Assembly: GCA_963921195.1 (NCBI GenBank)
Contig: OY992537.1
Coordinates: forward strand, 67,386,040-67,450,039
Origin: Pegoplata infirma
Taxonomy: Eukaryota; Arthropoda; Insecta; Diptera; Anthomyiidae
Direction of reading: 5' to 3'
DNA: 64,000 nucleotides
A model generated the notes under the pieces. That model worked only from the letters and a program-made list of their open reading frames with translations. It was not told the origin of the DNA and searched no databases. The translations under genes were made by a program, and so were the position numbers. Below are positions 53,086 through 63,752 of this stretch, piece after piece; position 1 is the stretch's first letter; each line of letters begins with the position of its first letter.

Positions 53086-53495
53086 AACAAGTAAGAGTGT
53101 TAAATTCGGCTGTGCCGAATCTTTTATACCCTCCAAAATACAAGTTAAAAAAATTGCAGGGGCGTTTCTTTTTTTTTTTTGGGGGGGTGGGTCGGTAGTG
53201 GAAATTGGGGGGAGGGTCAAATTGCCTCTCGGATATGTGTTTAAAAATTCATTCGTATGCTTTTTGCACTAAAGAAATACAAGTTTATCATTATTTAATT
53301 TTTTTTTTTTATTCCACGCCCATAAAGGGCGGTGTGCCGAAAAAACGACATTTTCTAATTCTTTGGGTCCAAATGCAGGACTTTGAACTTCTTGTAGCAT
53401 AAAAATGTTGCATTTGTTAAACAAAAACACAAAAAATAATGTAAAAAATTGTATTTTTCAGAGGTTGGTTTAGTTCTTCAAGGGACAATAAATGT
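53086..53495 (-). mobile_element. INE-1-like copy, 3' part, inverted
   Basis: AACAAGTAAGAGTGTTAAATT, the hairpin ATTCGGCTGTGCCGAAT and CTTTTATACCCTCC mark the inverted tail. CACGCCCATAAAGGGCGG and the GTTCTTCAAGGG block match the middle of the 29545 copy. The 5' half is missing. Confidence 0.7.
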
Positions 53496-53504
53496 ACTAA
53501 AACT

Positions 53505-53985
53505 GCATTTACCATTTCGCATTTCGTAATCCTGTTTCCTGTTAAAATGACTCCAAAGTTTCAGAGGATTAATTTTTGTAAAATATTTTTTAAATATTTA
53601 TAATTGACCTAGGATGCCACTATTGATAGAAAATTAAAGATGAGGATTTCCTCCCATTTTCCCATTTTATTATTTTGACATATCAGGAAGAAGGAGGTAA
53701 GTAATGTCCTTTCAAAAATTTGCCCTTGAATGTCCTTTAAAATTTTTAACAAAATATTTTGATAAATTTTTAAAAGTACATTATTAACATCTTTTTTCAT
53801 GATATGGTAAAATAAAAAAAATAAAAATAAGCGAAGATTCTCCTCTTTCATTTCCAATCAACAGTGATATTATAAGACAAGTTTAAATATTTAAGAAATA
53901 TTTTAAAAAATGTCATACTTTAAAATTTTGAAGTCTTTTTAAAAGGAAACAGGATCAAGAAATGAAAAAAATGTAAATGCAATTT
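53505..53985. repeat. Fold-back element 4 (about 480 bp)
   Basis: AAACTGCATTTACCATTTCG and ATCCTGTTTCC mirror GGAAACAGGATCAAGAAATG and GTAAATGCAATTT. Inner words (GATGAGGATTTCCTCCC / GAAGATTCTCCTC, AGGACATT) also mirror. Old, with many differences. Confidence 0.65.
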
Positions 53986-54321
53986 TACTCCATTTGATCT
54001 CTACATTCAGACGGAAATCATCCGGTTTATGCTTAATAATGGCTGTCGGACGGTGTATTTAAGAAAATTTCTTCGGCGGTAAGAATTTCTTTTTTAGTTA
54101 AATTTAACTAACTTGTGGAAAAATTAATGAAATATTTTTAAGAAAGCTGTGTCCCAAAATATAGATAGATCTTTTTAACATTTGAATTTACTGAAATTTA
54201 ACATTCGACCCTCGTTATATATGCGTCGAATAGAACACTTATATAAAAAGGGATAAAAGTGCAAGGCATGCATCCATAAACTAACAAAGGTATCAAAGTG
54301 AGCTAATAGTCATGTTGCATA
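53986..54321. other. No gene seen
   Basis: Unrecognised spacer before the Tc1 element. Confidence 0.4.
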
Positions 54322-55247
54322 TACAGCTGCGGTCAAAAAAATAGCACCAGAATAAAACAAAATTTTCTTCGTTGGTTTTTTTTTAACAATTTCAACATAT
54401 GCCACTGACAACGTGTCATAAGATACTTACAAGAGTGTGAAACAATATTACATAAGAAAAGGCTAATTTGGTTTTTTATTTTGTTAAAAATTTTCAGAGT
54501 TTTTAAAAAAACTTCAAAAAGACTCAGTCAAAAAAATTGCACCACAGTACTTTTTGTATTAAAATTTAATTCTTAAATTTGAAAAACGAATAGATTATGA
54601 ATTCAGTATTGTTTTGATATCTTTAAATATTAAAAAAAAATTTGTCGAGTGCTCATTGTTGACAATTGCCTCTGTACAACGTTTTTATACCGAATTTGCT
54701 AGATTTTGGGATATTTAATTCAAAATTGAGTTCCAGATTTGCTGAACAGCCACCCAAAGAGCTTCATTACAAGTTGGTTGTATTCGAGGCACTCCCTTCT
54801 CTAAAGCTGTCCATTAACTATCGATTTGGTCTAGATCTGGGGACTCACCATTCCATCACGTTTACTTTATTGTCCAGACTCAATTTTTCGCCAATTTCCC
54901 ATCATGCTTTGTGTAATTGACGTGCTAAAAGACCTAAATTAGTGGAATTTGCTCAGAAACTTATGGTAACATTACTTTATGGAGGATATAAACGTTAAGT
55001 GTATATCCACGGTTGATCTAGTCCAATATGTGATCCATGGTCCAATATATGAACCCCACTCCGCGGTAGGAAAATATCCCCCACACCATAAGCACCATTA
55101 AGTTATTTTTATTTCGAATTTTGGATTGAATTCCGCGTTATGGGGTCTTATGACATAGGTATGTTATCCTATGTCTCAAAATAAACAACAACGGATTCAT
55201 TTTTCCATAGAACATTGATCCACTTTTAAGCTGGTCATTCTGAGTTA

Positions 55248-55851
55248 CACTCAAAAAAAAAAAACTGTAAAGTTAACAAAAAATTTAGTTAAATTTAACT
55301 AAAAAAGCACCTGATTTTGGGCCTACTAAATTTTTAGTTAATTTAACTAAAAATATTTAGTTAACTTTTCGTAGAATGAATGTAGCAAAAAAAACCGTAA
55401 CTTTAACTAAAAATTTAGCTGAAATTTCGTAACGTTTTTATGTACATATATTAACAAAAAAATTAGTTGAATTCAGCTAAACTTTTTGTTACTTTTCGTA
55501 AACTAAAATTTAGAAAATATTTTGTAAAAAATTAAAAGATTATTTTTTATATTTTTTCATCAGCTTAAGTAGAACTTATGAGATTTGCATAGGAGGCTTC
55601 ACAAGAAATTCCACTTAACAAATTTGTTACGAAAAATCAGCAAATTAATTAGTTAAAATTCGTAAACTCATTTTTGAAGTCAACAAAAAAAATTAATTAA
55701 AAATTTGTTCAAAATTAGTATTTTTGTAAATTGAACTTAACTAAAAAAAGTAGTTAAAACGCTGATTTTAACTAAAAATTTGCTAAAAAGCCAGTAAACT
55801 CGAGTTAACAAAAAAAAATTTGTTAACTTTACAGTTTTATTTTTTTGAGTG
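55248..55851. mobile_element. CACTCAAAA MITE with GTTAAATTTAACTAA words, copy j
   Basis: It starts TA-CACTCAAAAAAAAAAAAC and ends TTTTTTTGAGTG-TA. The interior repeats TTAGTTAAATTTAACTAA words. Inserted in the Tc1 transposase relic, so younger than it. Contains the family core at 55563-55612. Confidence 0.8.
55563..55612. other. Conserved central core of the CACTCAAAA family (2)
   Basis: GCTTAAGTAGAACTTATGAG to GGAGGCTTCACAAGAAATTC matches 13874-13926. See that entry. Confidence 0.6.
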
Positions 55852-56587
55852 TACTGTTAGCAAACTTCAAACGACTTGCAGCATGCTTAAGTGAGAGTAG
55901 GTGCACTTTTCCGAATCTACAAGCGTTAATGTTGTTGTTTTGTAATCTTTGACAACCATTTTCGCCATTTTCTGTTCTTTTTTAGCTCTGGAGCTGCCGT
56001 AGATGGGGCTTTCTTCCATTGTCATTACAAACACCTAACCACTAATGGTGACAAACATCGCTTGTGACTAAGTTTTTCAAGCTCTAAAGTTAATTTTGTT
56101 GAATTTCCAATCATTTTATAAGCGCATCCAACCAATTTTCCTATTTCAGAATATGGTTTATGTTCAGAAATCATATTTTTTACAAAAGCACGCTTTTGAG
56201 GAGTGTAATTCCTTCCACGTCATATTTTTTGAAAATAAATGTAAAGTTTTGTAATGAATTAAACTTTTTTATAAATAAAAACAATCTTTCTTTAATATTT
56301 AACACTTTTATTTAAAAAATTAAAACAATATTAATTTTTTTAAAGAAATTTAGTCATTCGGTGCTATTTTATTGACTGCACTGATTCAGAGTTTTTTTTT
56401 TAATATCGATCATTAAAAAAGAACCGTCCTCAGTTTTTGGAAAAAGTAAAAACATTTAAGGGTATATACTTAGTATAAGAGTTTTGCATATTTACTTTAA
56501 ACGAATACGCACATAATATTTTGTTTTAATTGAATAAATAGAGATTTTGTCATTGGTGCCACTACTATTTTTTTGACCGGCACTGTA

Positions 56588-57945
56588 TATATATTTTTCA
56601 CAACAAAACAACAACAGAATCTAGATATGAAAAAAAAAAATCCAACAGCTGTTAGACCATAGAACAAACAGAAAAAATTACATCTAGACAGCCAGTCATT
56701 CTGCCACAGCCTAGTCAGTCAGTCAGCCATCCCCCAAAAAAACCCTAAAATAATCAAGTAGCAAAGAGCTAACAAATGACATAAAGGACGACCCCTTTTG
56801 TATTCCCCTTCACAAATGGGCTGATGCTGTTGGCAAACTGTTTCAAACTGACTGACTAGCTGGCTAGCTAGATGTTAACAGCGCCTGCATAACGCTGATG
56901 AGTGGTGCCTTGGCTGTTGATTGTTCATATTCATCTCATAATAATTACTTTTTAAAAAGCATTTCATATTCTACACAGAATGATGAAAAAAAGCTAGAAA
57001 CACTTTTTTCGTTTGTTTTACATTTTATTTGGTGGAAAGGGATACACGAGTCAGTCTTATTAAAAGTCAAAAGAATATTTAAAAAAATTCCAAAGTAATC
57101 AAAGAAAATGAAAAATTACTTTTACTTAAAAATTAAACAAAAAACACGCCCGCTCACACATGTTGTTTTATGTACGTTGGGAAGGTATGCACAATGTGCA
57201 TTGCAAATATATTTGTAGTTTGAGGTAAAGGTTGTTACATCCATGAAAGTTTTTTAAATAATTTTTTAGTAGCCTTCGTACGTTTGAGATCATTTATCTA
57301 TCTAATGCGCCGTTCAAATTCTACTCAAAAAAAATTCACAGGGTAACTCTATCGGACTCTAATATTCCGAAAAACAAAACAATTTCCAACATATGAGGCA
57401 TTCCACAACAAATGTCCAGCGAAAAAAAACATGTGTACCGTAGCCCTATATAAACTTAGCCCTATATAAAACTTAGAAAATTTCGTTTTTGGCTTTTAAA
57501 TTTTTCAAAAACTGGGCATAGGAGGCGTGGTCAAATATTGGAAAAATGGACAAATTTGTGGCGAGTTGCCTTGATTAAATATTTATCACATTAAAGCGGA
57601 ATGCACCAAAATCTCAAAAATTTACATTCTTATATAGTTTTGTATGGACTATCGATTAATTTTTTGTTGTGGAAAATTTTCAGAACCCGTTCTGAAATTT
57701 ACCATTTTTAAAAAACGTCAATTTATCAAAAATCTAGCCACTTTTTGTTAATTTTTAAAGTTTAGATGTTTGTCCATCCACACAAAAAAATTCAGACACG
57801 CGTTTTTCGTTTCTTTTCGAGAAAATCGCATTTGAATTTTAAATTTCATAACAATAAAGTAATTTGCTTGTATTTTCTTGTTTCAATAGAGCATATGGGT
57901 AATATTTATGCAATTAATAATATTTTCGATTTTCTCGAAAAATTA
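56588..57945. other. Non-coding; partly unique-looking
   Basis: 56640-56900 (TCAGTCAGTCAGCCATCCCC, CTGACTAGCTGGCTAGCTAG) has higher complexity and a CAGT microrepeat. 57420-57760 contains AAAACTGGGCATAGGAGGCG and GTTTTGTATGGACTATCG, perhaps an old repeat. No gene recognised. Confidence 0.45.
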
Positions 57946-57947
57946 AT

Positions 57948-58070
57948 ATTGACTACCATTACCGTTACGAAATAAAAAGTTTTAAATACTGTTACCGATA
58001 AAAAACCATTACCTTTATTCGAATTTTTACCGTTATTATATCAGTTTTGTTTCGGTTGTCTTAATATTAC
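57948..58070. repeat. Diverged ACCGTTACC-rich repeat end
   Basis: ACCATTACCGTTACGAAAT, ACTGTTACCGATAAAAAACC and TTTGTTTCGGTTGTC resemble the stronger end at 61590-61738, in the same orientation. Confidence 0.45.
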
Positions 58071-58344
58071 TTATTTTAATTTTTTTGCAGATAAAAAACA
58101 AGTAAGAAAGTTATAGTCGGTCAAGACCGACCATATGATACCCTACACCAGTGTTTTCCGGAAAATGGGTCCCAAGTCCCATGGACCGATTGGATCTGTC
58201 TTTTGTTAGATCTTTATTTAGTGTAGAAAACACACACAGATCAAGTTTACTAAAGATCAAGGTTACTAAAGTACACGTTTAACACCTAAAAATAAAATGT
58301 TTATGTGAATATCGGGAGGGTGGTTTGTATGGGGACTACCAGAA

Positions 58345-59209
58345 CACTCAAAATAATTACTCTGTTAAATACTCTGTAAAACGACTGTAATCTCAATTCG
58401 ACAGATATCTTACAAAGTTATCTGTCAAAATACAGATTTTAAGAAAATACTTTGTATTTTCTTGTGACCGAAAAACAAAATTGTATCTGTAATTTTACTT
58501 TTTACTTTGTAATCTCTATTTTACAGATAATAAACAGAGTTCTTATGTTAAAATACGGATTTTAGAAAAATACTTTGTTTTTTTCGTAACCAAAATACCA
58601 AATTTCATTTGTAATTTTACTTTTGCTTTGTAAAAATAATAATCACTTCAAAAAACTTTCAAATATGACCGATAAACCCCTCTTTAAAAAGTGTTTTAAA
58701 TTACAATCAAAACTGGTAAATTTTACAAGGATGGCGTGTAAAATTAGAGTTACATGTTAAAAACTCGTAATATTCACAAAAATAAAAAAGTAAATTTACA
58801 AGTTGGAAGCATTAAAGCGGGCAAATTAAAAAAAAAAATATTTTATTTTTAATTAATTTAATTTTTTTTTAATTTTAATTAATGTTTTTGATGCAAAGAA
58901 GTTTTACTCATAAAATAGATTTTACTAAAACTTTGTAAATTTACAGAGTTTTTTTTTGTAAAATTTTGATCTCATAAAAGGCATTTAACTAAAACTTTGT
59001 AAATTTACAGAGTTTTTTTTGGTAAAATTCTTTTCGGTTTTATCAATATTTTACAGATAATTCTACAAATTTACAGTTTTTTTATCGAAATCATTTTACA
59101 GAGTTTTCTTCGTAAAATAATAAAAAATCTTGCTGGTTGGAAATCTATGGTATTTTCTGCTGACCCAACAGAGTATCTCTGTAATTTAACAGAGTGATTA
59201 TTTTGAGTG
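58345..59209. mobile_element. CACTCAAAATAATTACTCTG MITE, copy k
   Basis: Starts CACTCAAAATAATTACTCTG, ends CAGAGTGATTATTTTGAGTG, 865 bp, closest to copy b. Inserted in the INE copy. The flanks here are not TA, unlike most of the family. Confidence 0.8.
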
Positions 59210-59383
59210 TGGAGTTCTTTAATAAATGGAAAAAAATTCTTACAGCAAAAAAAATCACAGATTTTCTTTTTCTCTTCCTTCCGCCCCCCCCCCCTCCTTC
59301 GTAGATTTTGCTATAGAAAAATTCTAGATTTTTTTCATAAAAAAATTTAAGATTCCAAGACTATTTTTCATAAAAGAATTCTA
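59210..59383. repeat. CTATAGAAAAA satellite fragment between two MITEs
   Basis: GCTATAGAAAAATTCTAG and ATTTAAGATTCCAAGACT match the degenerate satellite. A CCCCCCCCCC run is near 59284. It separates the two MITEs inside the INE copy. Confidence 0.55.
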
Positions 59384-60127
59384 CACTCAAAATAATTACT
59401 CTGTTAAAAGCTCTGTAAAATGACTGTAATCTCAATTCGACAGACATTTGACAAAGTTATCTGTCGAAATACAGATTTTAAGAATATACTTTGTATTTTC
59501 TTGTAACCGAAAAACAAAATGTTATCTGTAATTTTACTTTTTACTTTGTAATCTCTATTTTACAGATAATAAACAGAGTTTTTTGTTAAAATACAGATTT
59601 TATACATTTTCTCGTAACCAAAATACTAAATTTCAACTGTAATTTTACTTATTGCTCTGTAATACAGCTTTTAAATAAAAAACTCCCAAATATTTCAACT
59701 GCTCTTTAAAAAGCGTCTTAAATTACAATAAAACCTGGTAAATTTTACGAGGATGTCGGGTAAAATTGGAGGTACTCGTAAAATACATCGTAATTTTCAC
59801 AAAAATAAAAAAAAGTAAATTTACAATTTGGAAGCATTAAAGCGGGCAAATTTACTCGGTGTCATTTTCCAATTGTCAACACTACTTGCACATTAAGGAA
59901 AGAGAAATTGATCAGAAATCAAATAGCAAATAAAATAGTAAAATTCTGGTCGCTTTTATCAATATTTTACAGATAATTCTGTAAATTTACAGGTTTTTTT
60001 TATCGAAATCATTTTACAGAGTTTTCTTCGTAAAATAACAAAAAATCTTGCTGGTTGGAAATCTATGGTATTTTCTGCTGGCTCAGCAGAGTATCTCTGT
60101 AATTTAACAGAGTGATTATTTTGAGTG
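59384..60127. mobile_element. CACTCAAAATAATTACTCTG MITE, copy l
   Basis: Starts TA-CACTCAAAATAATTACTCTG, ends CAGAGTGATTATTTTGAGTG, 744 bp, same orientation as copy k. Contains TCTATGGTATTTTCTGCTGG as in b and k. Right side continues directly with INE sequence. Confidence 0.8.
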
Positions 60128-60560
60128 AAGGAATGATCCGATTGCTTTGAAATTTGGAATAATGATTTGTACATACACAATTTGATTACCTGCTAAATTT
60201 CACAGCGATATCTATTATAATACGGTCATTAGAGTCATTAAGCCGAATCCAAAGGTGGCGTTTGTATGGGGGCTAGGTCTTTTCATGGACCGATTTTCTC
60301 CAAATTCAATAGGCTTCGTCCTTGGACCAAAAATTAAGTTTCAAATTTCAAGTCAATTGATTGAAAATTGCGACCTGTATCGTGCTTAAACCGAAAGATG
60401 GACAGACGGACGGACGGACGGACATCGCTAAATCGACTGAAAAAGTAATTCTGAGTCGATCGGTATACTTGAAGGTATGTCTAGAACCAATATTTCGGGT
60501 AGTTACAAACATCAGCACAAACTCAATATACCCTGTACCACATAGTGGTGTAGGGTATAA

Positions 60561-61588
60561 CAAAGTAAACTATTTTTAATGTACGTAAAATAAAAAATAA
60601 TAATTTTTTCTCATTGTAAATCGGAATGTTATTTGTGCAAAAACAATGCAAAAATCTGTCCTACCAATGATCACATTCGCAAGTTACTAAATTATGTCAA
60701 AATCGGTCCAACCAATTCACATTCGCAATTTACCTAAAAATTTCTGAAGAGAAAAGTGGGTGCCACGTAATGTAAGCATTTTTCAGCGGGAATATAAAAG
60801 AAGAGACAAACCTGAATCGCTCAAGTGTTGCTGACGTTGTCATACACGCAGGTAAGCGTGGAGAGGTGGTTCTCAGGTCGTACAGTCTGGAGAAATACTC
60901 TGTCGAAAAATCTGTAAAACAACTTTCAGTTTGAATAAGAAAACTTTTGAACGATGCTAAAATGAATACTTTTACTTAGTTTTCTGTCATTAAATTAAAA
61001 AAAAAAACTGATTTTAAAAAATATTTTTGTTCAAATTTTAGCAGACTATTTTGTAATTTAAAAAAATTGTTGGCATTTTTTTTTGTCTAATTTAAACTAT
61101 TACAACTAAAAATTGCTCAAATGTGAAAAAATCAGCTGACTATTTTAATAATTTTATAGAACTTGACCTCTTTGTAAAAAATTTTCTTTAAAAAAATTAA
61201 AAAAATTTGTTAAATTTTTTTTTTAAAGTTTTAGCAGATTTATTTACGGTCTTGACAGATTTTTCTGCAAACTCTACCTGGTTTATCCAGACAGAAATTT
61301 AGCAAACCGCGTCAGTAAAAATCAGCAGATTTCGTAAATGGCTCAAAATGCAGATATTTCTGCTGAGTGGACAGACATCTTATAAACACGTAAAAAATCA
61401 ATAATTTATTTGTTGAATTACAATATAGCGTGAATATTTTAATTAAATTCTGAGTTAATTAATAGTCTATATAATTATATGTTGAAAATGCGCTAAATTT
61501 ATAAGTTTTTTTAATTTTATTAAATAAATGATTTTTTACGTGTTTTTAAAAAATTTGTGACTTTTTAACAAGTTTGGTAAATTTTATA
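60561..61588. other. No gene seen
   Basis: 60780-60890 (TGAATCGCTCAAGTGTTGC, CGCAGGTAAGCGTGGAGAGG) is of higher complexity and includes a splice-donor-like AGGTAAGC, but no frame supports an exon. 61220-61380 repeats CAGCAGA and TTTTCTGC words of an unknown repeat. Confidence 0.4.
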
Positions 61589-61589
61589 C

Positions 61590-61738
61590 ATAATACCGGT
61601 ACGTACGTTGTTTCGATGAAGGTTAAACCGTTACCTAAATAATCCAACATACCGTTACCCTTACCGTTACCGATATAAAAAATATGTAATACCAATACCG
61701 TTACCAATACCGTTATTCGTTTCGGTTGCCAACCCTGA
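61590..61738. mobile_element. hAT-like terminus with ACCGTTACC repeats
   Basis: ACCGTTACC and AATACCGTTA words repeat up to the end GGTTGCCAACCCTG, inverse CAGGGTTGGCAACC. The CAGGG start fits hAT ends and the dense sub-terminal repeats fit hAT MITEs. The other end was not found. Confidence 0.45.
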
Positions 61739-61739
61739 A

Positions 61740-62737
61740 AAATATTGATTAAAATAAAAATATTGATAAAAAAAAATTATGAAAAAAAATGTTACGTTTT
61801 ATTTACCATGTCAGATGAAGTTCAGACTTGGTAAAAAAGTAATTATCGTAAAAAAAAAAAAAAAATTTCGTGTGAGTGAGATTTCGTGTGTTTTAGTTTG
61901 CCTTACCTTAATTCAAATTTAAATTTCAAATAAATTTTCTTAACTTCAATTGGAAAAAGTGTAACTTTCAGGGAAAACACCTAGTGCAATCAATAATGTT
62001 AATTCATGTATCGTCAAAAACTCCTATTTACTTACTAAAAATGTCACATAACATCATCAGGTTGTAAGAAAACTTTAACACAAAAAAATAATAAAATTAA
62101 AAAAAAAAATTAATAATACATTTTGTCATCATCATTCTTCATTCATCAGTACCCTTCATTCCAGCTACTATTTTATAATGTAGTGCAAAAAATGTTCATT
62201 AATGAAATTGAATGTCATCTCAACCAACCATCAACCACCCTAATCAGTCACCACTATTTATGGCGTTAAGTAAATATTTGCATAACATCCTTATGCAATA
62301 ATTGTGGGCGTTAGTTGCGTTTCATGTTTTCTTTTGCATCATTTTGATGCTGTGGGACAAATGTGCACCCTGCGTAAGTGGTGACACTTGTCAAAACTTT
62401 ACAGCTTTTGCAGTTTATTATTGTATCACGTTAAAATTAAAAACAGTTGCGTATTTTTCCAAAGGTTGTTTTTTATAAAGAGTAACATTTTTTTTTTTCA
62501 AATTGTGCCATATTGTATTTAAATTAAATTTTTCTAATATATTACTTTTTAGTTTAAACATAAGGGTTCATGACATAAACTAATGGAACTATGTACTAAA
62601 AACATATAATGATATAAAGTTTTTAAACAAAAATTTTAATTTATTCTCCATTTAATTGGCTCTTAAAACATTAACAAATCAAAATTTCATTACAATACTA
62701 AATTGGGGTGCCCTGAATATAAATTGTAATTCCTAAA
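61740..62737. other. No gene seen; relatively unique
   Basis: After a short GATAAAAATTATG tract (61745-61800), 62100-62420 is less repetitive (CATCAACCACCCTAATCAG, CTGTGGGACAAATGTGCACC) and may be unique host DNA. No frame or RNA recognised. Confidence 0.45.
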
Positions 62738-62822
62738 ATACTTTATGCGGTGCTTAACTGATTTTCCGATGCGTTTCCACGGAATAAAAAGTGGGACTGT
62801 ATGTAGTTGGAAGGTATAATAA
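62738..62822 (-). mobile_element. INE-1-like 5' fragment, inverted
   Basis: ATACTTTATGCGGTG, CCGATGCGTTTCCACGGAAT and GTTGGAAGGTATAA match the inverse of an INE 5' end. Confidence 0.55.
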
Positions 62823-62887
62823 GAAAAATTTTGAAAATCTGAAGAAAATTTAAAAAAACTGATAAAAACTGAAAATAATTAGGAATT

Positions 62888-63568
62888 CCCAGTTGGCAAC
62901 GTCCTCGAGCCATCCTCAGTGACGGAGCGGTGACATGTCAGAGTCACTGCTGACATCCACAAGACATCTCTATGTACTGGGTTGAGGACAGTTTCATACA
63001 AATTTTCAAAATGTCCTCACTCAAAGTCAGCAGTGGTCAAGGATGACCTTCTGGGGACATGTCACCTAAGACTTCTTTGGGGAAATGTCTGACGTAGGAA
63101 ATGCGATAATACAAAAAAATTTCGTATTTCCTTTAGTTTTTACTTTTATCCATTTTCCTTTTCGCCCTTTTTAGTCCCAACTGGATTTGAACCTGGAACC
63201 TCCAGTTTATTAGTCCCACACCTAACTACTTGTTCCAAACTTTATTTTGAAAATTGTTTGTCTATTTATTACTTTTATTCCACTTGTTAGATTTTGATTT
63301 TATTTTAAATAAATCGATAATATTGCCATCTGTTTCTTGGAAATTGAAGAGTTGCCCAGATTTAAAATTCTAATTTAATGTACTGCTATTTTGAAGACAT
63401 TTCCTTTTAGACGTCTTAGAGGAATTGTCCACACTCATAAAGCAAACATTCATTGCTGACAATGTTAGGACATGTCATCAAGGATTACCTATGATTTGTC
63501 AGAACATGAAGACATTTCCTCAAGGAATCACTGTGGAAATTTCCTCAGTGACACATTTTCCAACTGGG
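62888..63568 (-). mobile_element. CCCAG-ended MITE carrying a tRNA-like piece, copy 2 (inverted)
   Basis: CCCAGTTGG at the left and CCAACTGGG at the right are exact inverse copies. The sequence matches 2895-3585 inverted, about 60 kb away. With 681 bp and intact ends it is the better reference copy. Confidence 0.8.
63171..63240 (-). pseudogene. tRNA-Ile-like relic, copy 2
   Basis: On the minus strand it has the same A-box-like TAGTTAGGTGTGG, GGGACTAATAAACTGG and B box GGTTCAAATCC as 3217-3287. The two differ by very few bases here, so the piece is well kept in the family. Confidence 0.55.
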
Positions 63569-63752
63569 AAATAAAAAAAAATCTAAAACATAACGAAAAA
63601 TAACTGAAATTTTAGAAAAAATTCAATCATTTTAGAAGAAAATCATGTAAATTAAAAAAGCTTCAAAAAGTATAAAAAAAAACAAACAGAAAAATTCCCT
63701 TGTCTGTTCTTTCTACTACGTCACCAGTGGAAAAAGTGACATTGAGGTAAAA

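Larger units (their letters stand above)
54690..56225 (-). pseudogene. Tc1-like transposase, decayed
   Basis: Tc1 transposases bind the terminal repeats through an N-terminal paired-like HTH and cut with a DDE/D catalytic core. On the minus strand from about 56215, GRNYTPQKRAFVKN and YSEIGKLVGC match the HTH. Then come AYGVGIFSYRGVGFIYW (core) near 55070-55120, SPDLDQIDS near 54845 (SPDLNPIEN-like, with the usual final E replaced by D) and NEALWVAVQQIWNSI near 54745, the C-terminal motif. Several stops and frame changes are visible, the start codon frame is broken, and a 604-bp MITE interrupts the gene at 55248-55851. It cannot be active. Confidence 0.8.
54324..56585 (-). mobile_element. Tc1-like transposon with IR/DR ends, split by a MITE
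   Basis: Left end TA-CAGCTGCGGTCAAAA, right end TTTTGACCGGCACTG-TA. Inner repeats of the same motif lie about 200 bp inside each end: CAGTCAAAAAAATTGCACC near 54525 and GGTGCTATTTTATTGACTGC near 56360, the IR/DR layout of many Tc1 elements. Without the MITE at 55248-55851 the length is about 1.66 kb, normal for Tc1. The transposase on the minus strand is broken. Confidence 0.85.
58098..60560 (-). mobile_element. INE-1-like Helentron, GTCGGTC subfamily, split by two MITEs, copy 3
   Basis: AACAAGTAAGAAAGTTATAG with the GTCGGTCAAGACCGAC hairpin begins it and GTGGTGTAGGGTATAAC ends it. At 58344 (GGGGACTACCAGAA) the element breaks and resumes at 60128 (AAGGAATGATCCGATTGC), exactly where the intact copy at 50347 continues. 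A deletion near 58245-58300 also shortens it. GGACGGACGGAC run at 60405-60423. Confidence 0.8.

Noticed and set aside
60820..60870. Splice donor-like AGGTAAGC and a possible exon
   Set aside because: No adjoining open frame or acceptor supports an exon; the site is a common octamer.
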